Positions 50,779-52,858 of a stretch of DNA of 52,858 nt are shown here, one piece after another. Both the position numbers and the translations under genes were made by a program. Origin of the DNA: Alphaproteobacteria bacterium (GTDB lineage Bacteria > Pseudomonadota > Alphaproteobacteria > Acetobacterales > Acetobacteraceae); NCBI GenBank assembly GCA_026400815.1, contig JAPLOI010000028.1, forward strand, positions 8,847-61,704, in the 5' to 3' direction. The stretch's first letter is position 1. Every line of letters begins with the position of its first letter. The notes below the pieces were generated by a model. It had not been told where the DNA came from and did not search any database. It was given only the letters and a program-made list of their open reading frames with translations.

Positions 50779-50880
50779 AGCAACAGCCGACCGGATGGAA
50801 TCATCCGATAGGCTTAAGTTGCTCGCCAAAACAAAGAGCTAGAGTGGTGGCCGACCGTCTATCAGGTCGGCTACCGCTCT
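50778..50880. repeat. Two adjacent hairpin elements between converging genes
   Basis: The first (50778-50824) nests GAGCAAC/GTTGCTC, AGCC/GGCT and CGGATG/CATCCG (loop GAAT). The second (50841-50880) pairs AGAGTGGTGGCCGACC with GGTCGGCTACCGCTCT with two mismatches and an eight-base loop. They overlap the stops of the flavoprotein gene and the response regulator. The first closely resembles intergenic elements I recall from other alphaproteobacterial genomes. They probably terminate both transcripts. Confidence 0.7.
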
Positions 50881-51313
50881 AGGCGCCGCAGCCCCCAACA
50901 TTCAGCAGCCGGACCCCCTCCGGAAACACCGGCGGCAGCGCCCGCTTCGCCATCCGCTCCGCCACAATCCGCACCCCGGCCACAATCCGCTCGCTCGTAT
51001 ACGGCTTGCTGATGCACGCATCCCCCACCGCATCATCCAGAAGTGGATGGCGCGAGTTCCCCGTTGCGTATAGAATTCCAACTGCCCCTTCTTCACAAAG
51101 GGCAGCCGCCACCTGCGTCCCCTGTTCGCCGTTGGAAAGCTTCAGGTCGATCACGCCAAGCGACGGATGATGCCGCCGCGCCAAGGCAATCGCCTCGGAA
51201 ATCGTTCGCGCGATCCCGCACACCTCGAACCCGGCATCCTGGAGCGTCTCCTCCAGGTAATCGGCAATGATCAGGTCGTCCTCAACAATCAATATGACAG
51301 GGCTAGGTTTCAT
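50879..51313 (-). CDS. Single-domain response regulator
   Basis: A 144-residue stand-alone CheY-like receiver. The ATG at 51313 (MKPSPVILIVEDDLIIADYLEETL) has GGAGA upstream; longer frames lack a binding site. Acidic residues D12 and D13, the phosphoacceptor D56 (LGVIDLKLSNGEQG), the switch threonine T84 (ILYATGN) and K103 (CISKPYTSE) are all present. There is no output domain, so signalling would be by protein contact or phosphotransfer. It diverges from an HWE/HisKA_2-type kinase 100 bases away, which is its probable partner. Such receiver/kinase pairs are common in the alphaproteobacterial general stress response. Confidence 0.93.
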   Translation of the reverse strand: MKPSPVILIVEDDLIIADYLEETLQDAGFEVCGIARTISEAIALARRHHPSLGVIDLKLSNGEQGTQVAAALCEEGAVGILYATGNSRHPLLDDAVGDACISKPYTSERIVAGVRIVAERMAKRALPPVFPEGVRLLNVGGCGA

Positions 51314-51412
51314 GTTTCTCCGTAATACCCACGCATGGGAATTGGCTGACAGGTTTAGTATGCGCCCCGCTCGTTGTTCTTCACAACACAATTCATTAAT
51401 TTCGCTAAAGTC

Positions 51413-52627
51413 ATGACCGCAGACGAAGTCTCAAAACTTCTTCGCCAGCAGGCCGCCCTGGCCGCCTTCGGCTCCTTCGCCTTCCGCGAACGCGACCTCC
51501 AGAAAATCCTCGCCGAAGCCGCCCGCGTCTGCGCCGAAGGCCTCGGCGCCCCCTATTGCAAGGTCTGCCGCTACCGCCCCGCCGAAAACGACCTCCTCAT
51601 CGTCGCCGGCTTCGGCTGGCACGCAGGCGTCGTCGGCCAGGTCGTCTCCCAGGCCAACGAAACCTCACCCCAGGGCCGCGCCTACACCACCGGCAAGCCC
51701 GTCATCATCTACGACCTCACCCAGGCCCGGGATTACAACTTCCCCGCCTTCTACGGCGAGCACCACATCATCTCCTCCGTCGATGTCCTGATCAGCCGGC
51801 TCGACGGAACCCCCTTCGGTGTCCTGGAAATCGACAGCGCCGAACAAACCACCTACGACATCCACGACGTCAACTTCCTCACCGGCTTCGCCAACATCCT
51901 CGCCGAAGCCGTCGCCACCGGCGAACGCAACGCCCTCCTCCAGCGCACGATCGAGGCGATGGAAGCCGCCGTCACCGAAAAAGACCGCCTCATCGCCGAA
52001 CGCGATGTCCTGGCCGAGGAGCTGAAGCACCGCGTCCGCAACAACCTCCAGCTCGTCTACTCCATGCTCTCCGGCCACATGAAGCTCCCCGCCTCGGCGG
52101 AATCCCAGGGCTCGATGCACAGCATCATCCGCCGCGTCGTCACCCTGTCCGAAGTCTACGAACAGCTCCTCGGCACCGGCCTCGGCCGCGCCATAGATCT
52201 CGGCGCCTACCTCTCCGCCCTCTGCACCAGCCTGCCCGGCCTGCAAAGCCAGCAGCACGACGGCATCAATATCTTCTGCGACGTCCAGAACATCGTCGTC
52301 GATCTCGATACCGTCACCGCCATCGGCATGATCGCCGCCGAAGCCATCGCCAACAGCTACGACCACGCCTTCCCCAACGGCACCGGAACCGTCACCATCC
52401 GCCTCACCCAAACCCCCGGCACCACCGCCGCCACCCTCACCATCGCCGACACCGGCATCGGCTTCACCGAACAACCCGGCAGCAAACGCCACGGCGTCGG
52501 CCTCGTCCGCCGCCTCGCCCAGCAAATCGACGGCACCGTCACCCTCAACGCCACCAACGGCACCCTCTGGACCCTGGACTTCCCCATCCGCCCCGCCCCC
52601 CAAGACCTCCCCCGCAGCCTCACCTGA
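51413..52627 (+). CDS. GAF-domain histidine kinase (HisKA_2 type)
   Basis: A 404-residue soluble sensor kinase. The ATG at 51413 follows an AAAG and is preferred over an upstream TTG. A GAF domain (about 25-175; LQKILAEAARVCAEGLGAPYCKVCRYRPAENDLLIVAGFGW, FGVLEIDSAEQTTYDIHDVNFLTGFANILAEAV) precedes a coiled linker (ERNALLQRTIEAMEAAVTEKDRLI). The phosphoacceptor H206 lies in AEELKHRVRNNLQLVYSML, the HisKA_2 signature. The HATPase domain shows the N-box around N314 (AAEAIANSYDHAF) and ADTGIGF plus GVGLVRRLAQQIDG. No membrane segment is visible, so it would sense a cytoplasmic signal. It diverges from the single-domain regulator. Confidence 0.92.
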   Translation: MTADEVSKLLRQQAALAAFGSFAFRERDLQKILAEAARVCAEGLGAPYCKVCRYRPAENDLLIVAGFGWHAGVVGQVVSQANETSPQGRAYTTGKPVIIYDLTQARDYNFPAFYGEHHIISSVDVLISRLDGTPFGVLEIDSAEQTTYDIHDVNFLTGFANILAEAVATGERNALLQRTIEAMEAAVTEKDRLIAERDVLAEELKHRVRNNLQLVYSMLSGHMKLPASAESQGSMHSIIRRVVTLSEVYEQLLGTGLGRAIDLGAYLSALCTSLPGLQSQQHDGINIFCDVQNIVVDLDTVTAIGMIAAEAIANSYDHAFPNGTGTVTIRLTQTPGTTAATLTIADTGIGFTEQPGSKRHGVGLVRRLAQQIDGTVTLNATNGTLWTLDFPIRPAPQDLPRSLT

Positions 52628-52628
52628 G

Positions 52629-52669
52629 GCGTGGCGCCGTAGCCCGCATCTTGATGCGGGACGCCACGC
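52629..52669 (+). terminator. Nested hairpin after the histidine kinase
   Basis: The outer arms GCGTGGCG (52629-52636) and CGCCACGC (52662-52669) enclose an inner stem CCCGCATC/GATGCGGG (52643-52660, loop TT). It starts two bases beyond the kinase stop. It has no T-run and may also be part of the repeat family ahead. Confidence 0.5.
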
Positions 52670-52685
52670 GGCTGCGTCCCAAGCC

Positions 52686-52720
52686 AAGGCCAGGGCTCTG
52701 CCCTGGACCCGCTGGGGCCT
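52686..52720. repeat. Second copy of the palindromic repeat, cut by the IS element
   Basis: The 35 bases match 41865-41899 exactly in inverted orientation: AAGG, the CCAGGGCTCTGCCCTGG hairpin, then ACCCGCTGGGGCCT. In the intact copy CTGGGGCC is followed by a loop and GGCCCCAG; here the match stops at the loop and GAGAACCCATCC begins. The right half is missing, as expected if a mobile element entered the loop. Confidence 0.75.
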
Positions 52721-52858
52721 GAGAACCCATCCGGGAAGTTCTGCATCATGCTCAGGGCTTTGGTGCCAGTCTCCGCAGCATGATGCGGATCATCGCCATA
52801 CGCACGAAGGCCGCGGCGATGCGGCAATGCCGCTCGAAATCGCGGGCCAGGCGTCGGT
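52721..52858 (-). mobile_element. IS5-like insertion sequence, left end (continues beyond window)
   Basis: The element seems to begin at 52721-52724, where homology to the palindromic repeat stops at the loop trinucleotide. A TNA-type target (TGA) fits the TNA duplications I recall for the IS1031 branch of IS5. About 30 bases of noncoding end precede the stop of a leftward transposase. The other end and the inverted repeat partner are outside the window. Confidence 0.65.
52752..52858 (-). CDS. IS5-family transposase, C-terminal fragment
   Basis: The minus strand reads RRLARDFERHCRIAAAFVRMAMIRIMLRRLAPKP before TGA. RDFER, followed by an AF.R.AMIR.MLRRL helix, is the usual C-terminus of DDE transposases of the IS5 family. 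The frame is open to the window edge, so most of the protein, including the catalytic DDE residues, lies outside. Only identity and orientation are supported here. Confidence 0.75.
   Translation of the reverse strand, partial: RRLARDFERHCRIAAAFVRMAMIRIMLRRLAPKP

Overview
The window looks like chromosomal DNA from a high-GC alphaproteobacterium, most likely of the family Acetobacteraceae (Roseomonas / Rhodovastum-like). This rests on GC-rich third codon positions, an FeS-type photolyase, an MbfA-type membrane ferritin, the yfgM-bamB-der block, and short AT-rich hairpins at gene borders. The genus assignment is inference. No rRNA, tRNA, CRISPR array or recognisable defence system was found.

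Layout. (1) Bases 1-2925 are accessory DNA: a Sel1-repeat protein running off the left edge, a DUF6641-like protein beside a remnant of a second copy, and a tyrosine recombinase abutting the secA terminator. (2) Bases 3036-10946 hold protein export and envelope quality control: secA, an exported parvulin, a small conserved protein, a double cold-shock-domain protein, and an HtrA/DegP protease after a long repeat-rich gap. (3) Bases 10943-15286 form a leftward run: class-I glutamine amidotransferase, LolA-like carrier, MFS transporter, FeS-cluster photolyase. (4) Bases 15486-23526 carry DUF3429 and epoxide-hydrolase-like genes, a giant DUF2339 membrane protein, then translation genes (rplY, pth, ychF, an RsmB-type methyltransferase). 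(5) Bases 23636-31042 form a rightward metabolic and membrane run: a sugar-acid dehydratase, a polytopic TPR protein, an SDR and an FAH-fold hydrolase resembling the last two steps of the 2,4-diketo-3-deoxy-sugar-acid pathway, a LysE exporter and a GT39-like transferase. (6) Bases 31094-33630 hold a cupin and a tight LLM flavoprotein / CMD protein / AhpD-like triplet. (7) Bases 33770-37132 are yfgM-like, bamB, der. (8) Bases 37142-41702 carry a glycine-zipper lipoprotein, a DUF2157 membrane protein, a 65-residue exported peptide, mbfA behind a Fur-like box, and an AzgA-type purine permease. (9) Bases 41908-47478 on the minus strand run NTF2-like, rpe, heparinase II/III-like, a GT4 transferase and purH. 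(10) Bases 47620-52627 carry a SYLF protein, a YcgN-type cysteine-cluster protein, a DapA-family lyase, a second LLM flavoprotein, and a divergent response regulator / histidine kinase pair. The window ends inside an IS5-like element that appears to sit in the loop of a dispersed palindromic repeat.

Starts were moved inward from the longest reading frame where a ribosome binding site, signal peptide or family length supported it. Functions come from motif recognition and memory of families, not searches. The strongest candidates for something new are the sugar-acid cluster with an embedded membrane TPR protein, the transporterless LLM/CMD/AhpD triplet, and the palindromic-repeat/IS relationship. 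None is proven novel.
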